DNA of 64,000 nucleotides from Bacillus_BD sp963787345 (GTDB taxonomy: Bacteria; Bacillota; Bacilli; Bacillales; Cytobacillaceae), in NCBI GenBank assembly GCA_963787345.1, contig CAWBCW010000036.1:62001-126000 (forward strand), read 5' to 3'. The position numbers and the translations under genes are program-made. Shown here piece after piece: positions 27,340 through 34,723 of this stretch (position 1 is its first letter; the number at the start of each line of letters is the position of its first letter). The notes under the pieces are model-generated. The model was given only the letters and a program-made list of their open reading frames with translations. It had not been told where the DNA came from and ran no database searches.

Positions 27340-28344
27340 TTATTTTACAAGTTCAAATAAATGTGGAACTCGGTTTGCTTGTGCATATCCGTCATCCGTT
27401 TCAACTTCACTTGATAGTGCGTCAGTCGGACAAGCGTGTACACATTTTAAGCAACCTTTACAATATTGATAATCGATGCCTTGAAGGAACATTTGTGGAC
27501 GGCCTCTTTTATCTTCTCCCTCTTCCCACACAAAACAAAAGTCTGGACAAGCAGTATCACAGGCAGCGCAATGGATACAACTTTCCTCATGATAATGTGG
27601 CAGCATTCCTGCACGTGAAATACTTAAATCTTTGAAAATACTATTACCCGGGTCAATAACAAGTCCGCCCATTGGTTGTGTTTCATATCCAAGAGTCGCT
27701 TCTGGACGAACGAACGGCGCAGAAGCCGCATCTGGACTTGCTTCAAATGTTTTAATTTCAACTTCGTTATATCCTCTATCGAATGTACGAAGATTTGACT
27801 CTACTAAATGAGGGTATTTCTTTTCAAATGTACGACGAATCGTATCTCTCATGGAATCTGCATCCATAAAATCAAGAATACGGTAGAGTGCACCTAGCAT
27901 CGCCGTGTTTACTCTTGTCTTTTCTTCTAATGCAATCTTTGTAGCATCAATGACAGCCATAATCCCACCGTCTAGCTCCATTCCTCCCTGAAGATCTTCA
28001 GGTGATTGCTTAGAGTTTACTAGAATTGTACTATCTGGATAAGTACCGCTTGTAACATCTAAAGTTTTATAAAGTTCATCGTGGAAAACTGCCACTACAT
28101 GTGGACGCTCAACAGGCGTTGTATCACGAATATTTGTATAAGGCTCACAAAAACGAATATGACCTTTTACTGGGGATCCCTTTTTCTCAGATCCATATGA
28201 TGAGAAGCTGAGGCCGTTAAATCCATTTCCAACTACACCAGCTTCAGAAAGTAATTTACCAGCTAAGTTTGCACCTAAGCCTCCAATTGATTCAAGACGA
28301 ATTTCAAAAAATCCTAATTCATTTACTTTGGGTAACCTTGACAA
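27340..28344 (-). CDS. 2-oxoacid:ferredoxin oxidoreductase, fused gamma-delta subunits
   Basis: A 334-residue fusion: the gamma domain (about 10-190; LESIGGLGANLAGKLLSEA, SSYGSEKKGSPVKGH) and, after a linker, a delta-type ferredoxin with two 4Fe-4S motifs, CIHCAACDTACP and CKGCLKCVHACP (about 255-315). It supplies the electron exit path of the complex encoded with the next gene. The TTG at 28344 is chosen because GGAGG lies seven bases before it; an ATG at 28398 sits at or beside the expected transcription start and has no site. Confidence 0.88.
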   Translation of the reverse strand: MSRLPKVNELGFFEIRLESIGGLGANLAGKLLSEAGVVGNGFNGLSFSSYGSEKKGSPVKGHIRFCEPYTNIRDTTPVERPHVVAVFHDELYKTLDVTSGTYPDSTILVNSKQSPEDLQGGMELDGGIMAVIDATKIALEEKTRVNTAMLGALYRILDFMDADSMRDTIRRTFEKKYPHLVESNLRTFDRGYNEVEIKTFEASPDAASAPFVRPEATLGYETQPMGGLVIDPGNSIFKDLSISRAGMLPHYHEESCIHCAACDTACPDFCFVWEEGEDKRGRPQMFLQGIDYQYCKGCLKCVHACPTDALSSEVETDDGYAQANRVPHLFELVK

Positions 28345-28645
28345 AGTAATTCCTCCGTTCTTTGTAGATATACATTTAAAATTTAGAATATTCATCATTT
28401 ATTAAACCCATTGTAACAGCAACTAAAAATTAGTACAACAGTTTTTTTGAAAAGTGAACGAGATTATTTTATTAATAAAATATTTTTAATCAAAATACCG
28501 TGAAATCAAAATAAAATCAATATGACAAAATTTTCCTAATATAAAAATTTATTAATTAAGTTAATAATTATTAATTTTTTTTATAGGACAGTAAGGTTTT
28601 AGCGGTTATACAGTTTGAACAGAATCTATTATATCACCTTTCACA
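28345..28645. other. AT-rich upstream region of the ferredoxin oxidoreductase operon
   Basis: No gene is seen. It is extremely AT-rich from about 28440 to 28600, with several near-palindromic AATTAATAATTATTAATT-like stretches. The promoter at 28410-28438 is the only clear signal. No FNR-type TGTGA-N6-TCACA site was found here. Confidence 0.5.
28410..28438 (-). promoter_or_regulatory. Promoter of the ferredoxin oxidoreductase operon
   Basis: Reverse strand: TTGTAC (28433-28438) and TACAAT (28410-28415) with a 17-base spacer, which gives a leader of about 60 bases before the TTG start. Confidence 0.6.
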
Positions 28646-28666
28646 CAAAAACCCCTTAAAAAGGGG
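28643..28666 (-). terminator. Terminator of the DUF1858-DUF438 unit
   Basis: Reverse strand: CCCCTT (28661-28666) pairs with AAGGGG (28652-28657), loop of three, then TTTTT. It lies directly behind the DUF438 gene. Confidence 0.8.
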
Positions 28667-28680
28667 AATTCAGCTCTGGT

Positions 28681-29931
28681 CTATTCTGATAAAATACGTT
28701 TTTGACCCTCTAATTCACGAATACTTTTTACATTCTGGGAAAACTCTAATGTGCCTAAATACTTTCCTTCTTCATCTCTAATCGCAAAATAACGAATATA
28801 GACAAACATATCTTTTACAGGGATCCAGAAGTCTTCCGTATCCTTCATTCCTGATTTGAAATCCTCCAATAACTTTTCAACTACATGAACGCTTTGTGGC
28901 GGATGACAGTTTTGAACTGTCCGTCCAATGACAGCCTTCGTACGCGCAAAGATCCTTTCAGGTCCATGTGAGAAATACCGAACCACGTCGTTCTCATCTA
29001 TAAAGGTTAAATCAACAGGCAAATGATTTAAGATGGTTTCCAATTGTTTAACAGACAAAATACCTGTTTCAAATCGAACGAAGCCATCATCTGGTTTCAT
29101 TTCCTCTTTTTCTTTTTCAACTTCTAATGGATGGCGCTCTGGTTTCCACGTTTCGGTTGGAGCCGTTAAGCAGTAGCCGATTTCTTCACTTTCGGCGGAA
29201 ATTTTTACCCATTCGTCTTCTGTTAATGTTTCAAGAGCCATTGGGAAAAGAATATTTTCCTCTTTAAAAATCATTTCCGTTACTTCGTGAATAACAAGAT
29301 TTAAATCAGCAAGTACTTCTTCCATATTTCCTTGATAATTAGTTAAATTGTTTTTAGTTTCTTTAATTGCTAGACGAATTGCATCATCAACGCCCCACAT
29401 CACCTTTGTCGGACCATCAATTCCATACTTCTCAAGGAATGGGAAAAGAAGGTTCTCTTTTCTGGAGTAATGCTTATCTACATCCATTAATAGACTTAAA
29501 TCTTCTAACAATTTAAAGCGATTCTCATCGGAATCTTCTTTTTCAAAACGTTCTTTATGAAGTTGAATTTTGAAGTTAACAAGTAAATCGATTTCTTTAT
29601 TTTCTAGTTTCCATGTATGAATCGGGTGTCCCGGCTGCTCTTCCGGCTTTTCGGAACGGTGAATTTCTTCAATAGAGCCTTTGAATATTGCAGTATGAAC
29701 GGAACATAAGCGTTGGACTTCTTCAACCGGAATTCCTTCTTCGACCATTAAATCATGTTCCATTTGTGAAATTTCCACTACCGTTACATCACCAACCGCT
29801 TCTTCAAATTTAGCTTTTACTTCATCAACGTCTTTCCCAGCATGCAGTTCTTTAATAATTTCTTTTAATATTTGTTGACGTTCACTTTTCGTTTCTTTAA
29901 AACTCTCACGGTTATTAATAAGTTCGCTCAT
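28681..29931 (-). CDS. DUF438 protein with hemerythrin-like and PAS domains
   Basis: A 416-residue cytoplasmic protein. Order of domains: DUF438 (about 18-85), an HHE hemerythrin-like four-helix domain (about 100-245) with metal-ligand candidates in HYSRKENLLFPFLEKYG and HEVTEMIFKEENILFP, and a C-terminal PAS domain (about 300-410). Such proteins are thought to bind a di-iron centre or oxygen/NO, but no function is proven. It lies 121 bases downstream of the DUF1858 gene and probably shares its promoter with Fur-like and FNR-like boxes, which fits a role in low oxygen or nitrosative stress. The ATG follows GGGGGAG. Confidence 0.85.
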   Translation of the reverse strand: MSELINNRESFKETKSERQQILKEIIKELHAGKDVDEVKAKFEEAVGDVTVVEISQMEHDLMVEEGIPVEEVQRLCSVHTAIFKGSIEEIHRSEKPEEQPGHPIHTWKLENKEIDLLVNFKIQLHKERFEKEDSDENRFKLLEDLSLLMDVDKHYSRKENLLFPFLEKYGIDGPTKVMWGVDDAIRLAIKETKNNLTNYQGNMEEVLADLNLVIHEVTEMIFKEENILFPMALETLTEDEWVKISAESEEIGYCLTAPTETWKPERHPLEVEKEKEEMKPDDGFVRFETGILSVKQLETILNHLPVDLTFIDENDVVRYFSHGPERIFARTKAVIGRTVQNCHPPQSVHVVEKLLEDFKSGMKDTEDFWIPVKDMFVYIRYFAIRDEEGKYLGTLEFSQNVKSIRELEGQKRILSE

Positions 29932-30052
29932 GAAATTCTCCCCCTCTAAGGCTTTTCGACCCCTGACGATATGTGACCTACTTTCACTACGCTGGCTATT
30001 CTATCGAATAAGAGGCTTGCTCAAGCAGGTTAGTCATTTTTTCTATGCTAGG

Positions 30053-30280
30053 CTATTGCTTAACGGTGTATCCGTGCCTTTCAAACGTTTCGATAATCTT
30101 AGAAAGTTCGATACTTCTCATCCGGGCACCTTTTGGAAGGGTCATGACTCGACCTGCTGTTTGCAGCATGCCCTGCTTCGTGATTTGTTCAAATCCTAGT
30201 TCCTTCATAATTTCAATAATAAAAGAATCATCTGTACATAATTCATAAACACTTTTTTCAAAGTCGATCATTCTATCCAT
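30053..30280 (-). CDS. DUF1858 small protein
   Basis: A 75-residue protein filled by a DUF1858-type helical domain (KSVYELCTDDSFIIEIMKE near residues 9-27, then LGFEQITKQGMLQTAGRVMT). Related domains occur at the N-terminus of iron-sulfur repair proteins (ScdA/RIC type) and beside DUF438 proteins. Ribosome site AGAGGTGGG. First gene of a probable two-gene unit with the DUF438/hemerythrin gene. Confidence 0.85.
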   Translation of the reverse strand: MDRMIDFEKSVYELCTDDSFIIEIMKELGFEQITKQGMLQTAGRVMTLPKGARMRSIELSKIIETFERHGYTVKQ

Positions 30281-30333
30281 TTAAACCCACCTCTTACTAG
30301 TGAGATTTATGTTTTTTCTACTCACCCTCTATT

Positions 30334-30348
30334 TGAGAATGATTATCA
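30334..30348. promoter_or_regulatory. Fur box
   Basis: TGAGAATGATTATCA matches the 7-1-7 Fur consensus TGATAATNATTATCA at 14 of 15 positions. It lies 54 bases before the DUF1858 start and about 170 before the forward gene at 30519. Confidence 0.65.
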
Positions 30349-30382
30349 TAATTAAAGTATAGTATTTTTCATCCATTAACAT

Positions 30383-30398
30383 CGTGATATTAATCACT
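30383..30398. promoter_or_regulatory. FNR/CRP-like box
   Basis: CGTGATATTAATCACT contains GTGA-N6-TCAC, the core of the Bacillus Fnr consensus TGTGA-N6-TCACA; only the two outermost bases differ. It lies about 100 bases before DUF1858, in the region shared with a divergent gene. Confidence 0.5.
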
Positions 30399-30518
30399 CT
30401 TATTCACAAGAAGTTATATCCTTTTTCGTGAACTCCTCTTAAGTCAAGTACTATCCCCCTGTGGACATGCATATATATATAAGGAAAAAACAGGGTTTTT
30501 TAAAGGAGTAGGACAAAC

Positions 30519-30899
30519 GTGAAAAAATACCTTTCCCCCATTGGATTTATCGTTATCGTTATTGTAATGATTTATTTAGAAGCACCCTATTCTTTGATCA
30601 ATAAGGACTATGTTCAAGTCACAAGTATTCCAAACGAAGTAATCCGAGCGGATGGAGAGACGTTAGTAAATGAGTCTGAAATGTCAAATGAGAAGGATGC
30701 TGAGGAAACAAATACAGAGGAAGCAGAAGAGGCCTTTGCAGATTATACGTTAGAAATGATCTTAGACGGAAAAACCGTTGACGGAGATTACGTAATCGAG
30801 GAATTTCGTGAATATGAAGTATATCGAGATGGAGAGGGAAGAATTATTAAATCTATACCCACCTCAAACTTTGATTATTTGCGGTATTATCAAGAGTAA
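30519..30899 (+). CDS. Small single-pass membrane protein of unknown function
   Basis: I do not recognise this 126-residue protein. It has one N-terminal membrane helix (about 7-22), then an acidic extracytoplasmic region (about 55-75, NEKDAEETNTEEAEEAF) and a C-terminal part ending in FDYLRYYQE. The GTG start has AAAGGAG 12 bases upstream. It is divergent from the DUF1858/DUF438 unit across the Fur-like and FNR-like boxes and ends in a terminator, so it looks like a real monocistronic gene. Confidence 0.7.
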   Translation: MKKYLSPIGFIVIVIVMIYLEAPYSLINKDYVQVTSIPNEVIRADGETLVNESEMSNEKDAEETNTEEAEEAFADYTLEMILDGKTVDGDYVIEEFREYEVYRDGEGRIIKSIPTSNFDYLRYYQE

Positions 30900-30900
30900 T

Positions 30901-30990
30901 AAAAAAACGAGCTGTCCCAATCGTGAGCAAGTCATCGAAAAGCTTCCTTTTACGATAATATACCTGACACGATCGAGACAGCTTTCTCTC
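30901..30990. terminator. Bidirectional terminator
   Basis: Long stem, AGCTGTCCCAATCGTG (30910-30925) against CACGATCGAGACAGCT (30968-30983), with two mismatches. A T run follows on the reverse strand and a weaker T-rich tract on the forward strand; it serves the two convergent neighbours. Confidence 0.75.
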
Positions 30991-30993
30991 TTT

Positions 30994-31419
30994 TCATCGA
31001 TTATATAAAAGTGCTTGGGCAATGCCGACAAAGTACTCGGATTCACGGATGATGTGGTCAATGACGACTTTAGCCGTCGGATTGGCGCTTACGACAGCAC
31101 TTTCCGTTTTAATTAATTGACAGATTTTAATAAACTCCAAACTTTGCTGCAAACTGAAGGAGACCAATTGCATGACCTGCTGATACAAATCGTTGGAAAT
31201 TTGGTAATTAGAACGAACCACCGTTTCAATGAAACGAATAACTTGTTTATGCGTTTCACCTAAAGCCTTTTCCCATTCCATTAAGGCGTTCACATATTCT
31301 TCTTCGAGATTATCTACCAATTCCCTTATCACAACCGTATGTTCCTGCTCCTGATGCTTCCAAAACTCTGCTTCGTCTAAAATCCTTAACGGCATTTGTC
31401 CGCCATAATAAAATTGCAA
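30994..31419 (-). CDS. DUF2935-type small protein
   Basis: A 141-residue, mainly helical protein. The segment AEFWKHQEQEHTVVIRELV with its His and Glu residues resembles the four-helix, metal-binding DUF2935 family of Bacillus, of unknown role. TTG 31419 is preferred since GGGAGGG lies eight bases before it; ATG 31395 (MPLRIL) is the alternative, and the open frame further upstream is noncoding. Single gene with the terminator at 30.9 kb. Confidence 0.75.
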   Translation of the reverse strand: MQFYYGGQMPLRILDEAEFWKHQEQEHTVVIRELVDNLEEEYVNALMEWEKALGETHKQVIRFIETVVRSNYQISNDLYQQVMQLVSFSLQQSLEFIKICQLIKTESAVVSANPTAKVVIDHIIRESEYFVGIAQALLYNR

Positions 31420-31491
31420 AATGATTCCCTCCCTGTACAAGATTCCTAACCAGTATATGGGGAGGGACTTGCATTTATGATTGTAGATTGA

Positions 31492-31508
31492 GTGCCAGGA
31501 ACCTCCCT
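31492..31508. repeat. Half copy of a GTGCCAGG-type short repeat
   Basis: AGTGCCAGGAACCTCCC resembles one arm of the hairpin repeats at 35749-35787 and 59553-59592. No second arm is seen here. Confidence 0.35.
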
Positions 31509-31560
31509 TAATTATGAAAATACAATGAAAATCACTAACGAAAAATGGCAAATATTATAT

Positions 31561-31610
31561 TTATGGATTAAAAATATCTTTTATATTACTATTAAAATAG
31601 TAATCCATAT
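31561..31610. promoter_or_regulatory. Candidate PdxR operator before pdxR
   Basis: TTATGGATTA (31561-31570) and TAATCCATAT (31601-31610) are inverted repeats 21 bases before the start codon of the MocR-type gene. The same TTATGGAT/ATCCATAA pair occurs before pdxS at 34400-34425. Confidence 0.5.
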
Positions 31611-31630
31611 TTTAATAGGGAGTTAATACG

Positions 31631-33061
31631 ATGTATATTAAAATAGACAAAAAAGATAAGCGTCCGCTTTGGTTACAGATCGTCGATCAAGTCATTGAGT
31701 ATATAGAGGATGGACAACTTTCACCAGGCGACCCATTGGTGCCAACACGTCAGCTTGCTCGTGAATTAGCGGTTTCTAGATCTAGTGTACAAAATGCCTA
31801 TGAGGAACTGCAGTCACGGGGATATGTGAATACTTCAAGGCGTGGCGGAACAAAGGTCTGTGATATTATGGGGGATCAAACATTAACCGATACTCAAGAA
31901 TCTCCTCCTTTGATTCCAGCCAATCCCTTATTAGAGGAAAAATCAGCGCGCGTAGGACACTGGCCAGATGTAAAAACAGAAGAAAAAGCCGAAATTGATT
32001 TTCGTCTCCATGCCCCATATATTGATACAACTTTTCAAAAATCTTGGCGGCAAGCCTCCAATACTGCTCTGAAAGAGAACAATTTATTCGATTGGGGATA
32101 CAGCTCTTCATATGGGCTTTATTCGGTAAGGGAACAAATTTCTCGTTACCTTGCAATTGAAAGAGGGATCCACGTAGATCCCAGTCAAATTTTGTTGACG
32201 TTAGGGGCTAGACAAACGATGGATATTATTGCCCAAGCCTTGCTTCAGGAAGGCGATTTAGTTTCCGTTGAGGATCCTGGTTTCCCGGTTGCTTGGTCTT
32301 CGATGCGTTATCGAAAAATGGAAATCGAGCCTGTTCCAGTTGACCATCAAGGGATTTGTGTCGATCAAATTTCCCCTCATTCAAAGATGATCTTTACAAC
32401 ACCATCTCACCAATTTCCTAGTGGTGTATTAATGTCAGCGAATCGAAGACAGGAATTAATTCAATTTGCCCAACAGAACCAAACATGGATTATTGAGGAT
32501 GACTATGATGGGGAATTCCGTTATCGTGGTGCGCCTTTGCCAAGTTTATACTCACAAATGCCCACGAATATTTTATACTTGTTGAGTTTTACGAAGTTAC
32601 TTGCTCCTGGCATCCGTTTAGCCGCCGTCATTGGACCAAAGGAAGCAATCGAAAGGTTGGCAAGGGTACAAGAATTTGTATGCCGTCATCTGCCAATCAT
32701 GGAACAATTGACTCTTGGCCAATTTTTCGAAACAGGAGATCTATTAAAGCATGTGAGGCGTATGCGTTCGATTTACCATAAACGTCATCGCGATATCACT
32801 CAAACATTAAATACATCTGGACTATCAGACCGGTTTCAAATTCAAGGAACGGATTCTGGGCTTCATGTTCTTTTAGAAGCGGACGAGAGCTTTGATGAAT
32901 ATCAAACGGTTCAAACTGCTTTAAAAGCGGGTGTTGGTATTTTCCCACTCAGCCCTTATTGTTTAAAAAGCAACCGTAAAGGACTATTACTCGGATTTGC
33001 CCATCTCGATTCACCGCAGATCATCGATGGAATCGAACGTTTGGCGAAGGTGTTGAGTTAG
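31631..33061 (+). CDS. pdxR: MocR/PdxR-type regulator (GntR HTH plus aminotransferase domain)
   Basis: A 476-residue fusion of a GntR winged helix (about 1-75; TRQLARELAVSRSSVQNAYEEL) and a class I aminotransferase-like domain (about 125-475). The PLP-lysine region is SFTKLLAPGIRLA, and EDDYDGEFRYRGAPLPSLY is the typical cofactor-side motif. PdxR proteins bind PLP and control vitamin B6 synthesis. It faces the pdxS gene convergently, and both promoters share a motif, which supports this name; a role in another amino-acid pathway cannot be excluded. Ribosome site AGGGAG. Confidence 0.85.
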   Translation: MYIKIDKKDKRPLWLQIVDQVIEYIEDGQLSPGDPLVPTRQLARELAVSRSSVQNAYEELQSRGYVNTSRRGGTKVCDIMGDQTLTDTQESPPLIPANPLLEEKSARVGHWPDVKTEEKAEIDFRLHAPYIDTTFQKSWRQASNTALKENNLFDWGYSSSYGLYSVREQISRYLAIERGIHVDPSQILLTLGARQTMDIIAQALLQEGDLVSVEDPGFPVAWSSMRYRKMEIEPVPVDHQGICVDQISPHSKMIFTTPSHQFPSGVLMSANRRQELIQFAQQNQTWIIEDDYDGEFRYRGAPLPSLYSQMPTNILYLLSFTKLLAPGIRLAAVIGPKEAIERLARVQEFVCRHLPIMEQLTLGQFFETGDLLKHVRRMRSIYHKRHRDITQTLNTSGLSDRFQIQGTDSGLHVLLEADESFDEYQTVQTALKAGVGIFPLSPYCLKSNRKGLLLGFAHLDSPQIIDGIERLAKVLS

Positions 33062-33211
33062 AAGAAAAACTTATAAGCTAATGTAACTTCGGACAGGATG
33101 GAACGGAATGAGGGTAGAGTGATAGAGTCTGAAGGCGGAGCAATAGGGAAGAAACCTCGAAATTCACTAGAATCCTAAGTTACTGTTTGATTAATAACTC
33201 ACTTTCCTCAA

Positions 33212-33233
33212 TTCAATCAAACGTTTGATTGAA
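33212..33233. promoter_or_regulatory. 22-base perfect palindrome
   Basis: Perfect palindrome centred on AAACGTTT, lying between the convergent pdxR and pdxS genes. It has no loop, so it is more like a protein-binding site than a terminator; the nearby hairpin at 33239-33268 is the terminator. Confidence 0.5.
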
Positions 33234-33238
33234 AAAGG

Positions 33239-33272
33239 GAACCCGCCTATCATAAATGAGGCGGGTTCTTTC
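33239..33272. terminator. Terminator between pdxR and pdxS
   Basis: GAACCCGCCT (33239-33248) pairs with AGGCGGGTTC (33259-33268). On the reverse strand it is followed by CCTTTTTC, on the forward strand by TTTC; it serves pdxS mainly. Confidence 0.85.
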
Positions 33273-33290
33273 ATACTATTTATAAGCTCC

Positions 33291-34163
33291 TTACCAGCCA
33301 CGGTCCTGCATGCGGTTTTCAGGGGCGATTGATGAAATTTCAAGACCTTTCATCGGTTCACCAAGACCTTTTGAAAGCTCGGCAATTAATTTATAATCTT
33401 GATAATGCGTTGTAGCTTCGACAATTGCTCTCGCAAATTTAGCTGGATTTTCAGATTTAAAAATACCTGAGCCAACAAAGACCCCATCTGCACCTAATTG
33501 CATCATAAGTGCCGCATCAGCAGGTGTCGCTACTCCCCCAGCAGCAAAGTTTACGACCGGCAGCTTGCCATTTTCTTTGATTTGTAAAAGAACTTCATAC
33601 GGGGCACCAAGAAGTTTTGCTTCCGTCATGATTTCATCTTCACTCATATGCACCAATTTACGAACTTGAGCATTCACTTTACGGATATGCCTAACTGCTT
33701 CAACAATATTACCTGTTCCAGGCTCGCCTTTTGTACGAAGCATTGATGTACCTTCACCAATCCGACGAGCGGCTTCACCTAGATCACGACATCCACAAAC
33801 AAACGGAACGGTAAATTCCTTTTTATTTAAATGGAACTCTTCATCAGCTGGTGTTAACACTTCAGATTCATCAAGATAGTCGACTCCAAGAGCTTCAAGG
33901 ACTCTAGCTTCAACGATATGACCAATTCTTGCTTTTGCCATAACTGGTATGCTAACGGCATTCATAACCTCTTCAATAATGGAGATATCCGCCATTCTAG
34001 CGACTCCGCCAGCTTTACGTATATCAGAAGGAACACGTTCTAACGCCATAACTGCAACAGCCCCTGCTTCCTCGGCAATTTTGGCTTGCTCAGCATTGAT
34101 GACGTCCATAATTACGCCACCTTTTTGAATTTCAACGATTCCACGGTTTTCTCTTGTTGTCAT
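33291..34163 (-). CDS. pdxS: Pyridoxal 5'-phosphate synthase, synthase subunit
   Basis: PdxS builds PLP from ribose 5-phosphate, glyceraldehyde 3-phosphate and ammonia. The 290-residue TIM-barrel protein is intact: Asp20 (IMDV), Lys77 in MAKARIGH and Lys145 in RTKGEPGTGN correspond to the known catalytic residues. The C-terminus ends in the usual RMQDRGW. ATG 34163 has GGGGGAG. In most Bacilli the glutaminase gene pdxT follows directly; here there is only a terminator and the convergent regulator gene. The leader contains copy 2 of the intergenic repeat. Confidence 0.95.
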   Translation of the reverse strand: MTTRENRGIVEIQKGGVIMDVINAEQAKIAEEAGAVAVMALERVPSDIRKAGGVARMADISIIEEVMNAVSIPVMAKARIGHIVEARVLEALGVDYLDESEVLTPADEEFHLNKKEFTVPFVCGCRDLGEAARRIGEGTSMLRTKGEPGTGNIVEAVRHIRKVNAQVRKLVHMSEDEIMTEAKLLGAPYEVLLQIKENGKLPVVNFAAGGVATPADAALMMQLGADGVFVGSGIFKSENPAKFARAIVEATTHYQDYKLIAELSKGLGEPMKGLEISSIAPENRMQDRGW

Positions 34164-34185
34164 TTGTAACTCCCCCTTATATTCT

Positions 34186-34376
34186 ATCAAATTCGCCTCC
34201 GAGAATTTGCGCTCAGATTTTATCGAGCGAGCTCGATAAACTTCCTCTAAAAATCTGCGGCATCCGCCGGAGGCTTTAACTGCATTCAGCTAATGTCAAC
34301 TCCCACGAAGTCGATAAACATTTGCATTTATCTCACAACTTAGAGAATCAGTTGACTCTTGCTGAAGGAAGTTAAA
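34186..34376. repeat. Intergenic repeat, copy 2 (pdxS leader)
   Basis: About 190 bases, related to copy 1 at 13707-13967 and shorter in the middle. Shared blocks: ATCAAATTCGCC at the left end, GGAGGCTTTAACTGCATTCA in the middle (34269-34288) and GCTGAAGGAAGTTAAA at the right end (34361-34376). The last two are inverted repeats. A nested GTCAACT/AGTTGAC stem (34296-34302 and 34350-34356) shows base pairing kept by different sequence. It lies between a candidate promoter/operator and the pdxS start. Confidence 0.7.
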
Positions 34377-34387
34377 GTATTAAAAAG

Positions 34388-34425
34388 AATATAACAAGAT
34401 TATGGATTTTTTAAAATATCCATAA
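34388..34425 (-). promoter_or_regulatory. Candidate PdxR operator and promoter of pdxS
   Basis: TTATGGAT (34400-34407) and ATCCATAA (34418-34425) are perfect inverted repeats. On the reverse strand a TATATT -10 element lies at 34388-34393, so the palindrome covers the -35 region, which is poor by itself. This suits an activator such as PdxR. Confidence 0.5.
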
Positions 34426-34503
34426 TTGTACAAAAAATCAGTCCATATTTCCCCAAAACAAAATCCCCTTCCAATTAATGAAAGAGGTTATCTCTGATAA
34501 ACC

Positions 34504-34645
34504 TTATAAAGTCCATTTTTTAATTGCTTCTCGATGTCTTGATCCAACGCCAAATTCCTGCTCATAAATTGTGATCATCCCATCGTAAAAAGCTATCCTT
34601 CACATACCATATTGCCGTTAAATTGAACCATTTCAATCATCATCA
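34504..34645 (-). pseudogene. Possible relic of a small gene
   Basis: Reverse strand: a short frame beginning MMIEMVQFNGNMVCEG stops, and a second frame continues with a coding-like MITIYEQEFGVGSRHREA and ends at 34504. A one-base shift would join them into about 46 residues. I do not recognise the product, and chance is possible. Confidence 0.2.
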
Positions 34646-34723
34646 ATTAACGAGTTGGTAAAAATAGGATAGCATGGTGACGACAGATACCGAAACAGAA
34701 AAGCTCCCAAAGTAGTCTAAAAA

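Noticed and set aside
30994..31551. Longer version of the DUF2935-type protein beginning at 31551
   Set aside because: The added N-terminus is unlike the family, and a strong ribosome site fits the start at 31419.
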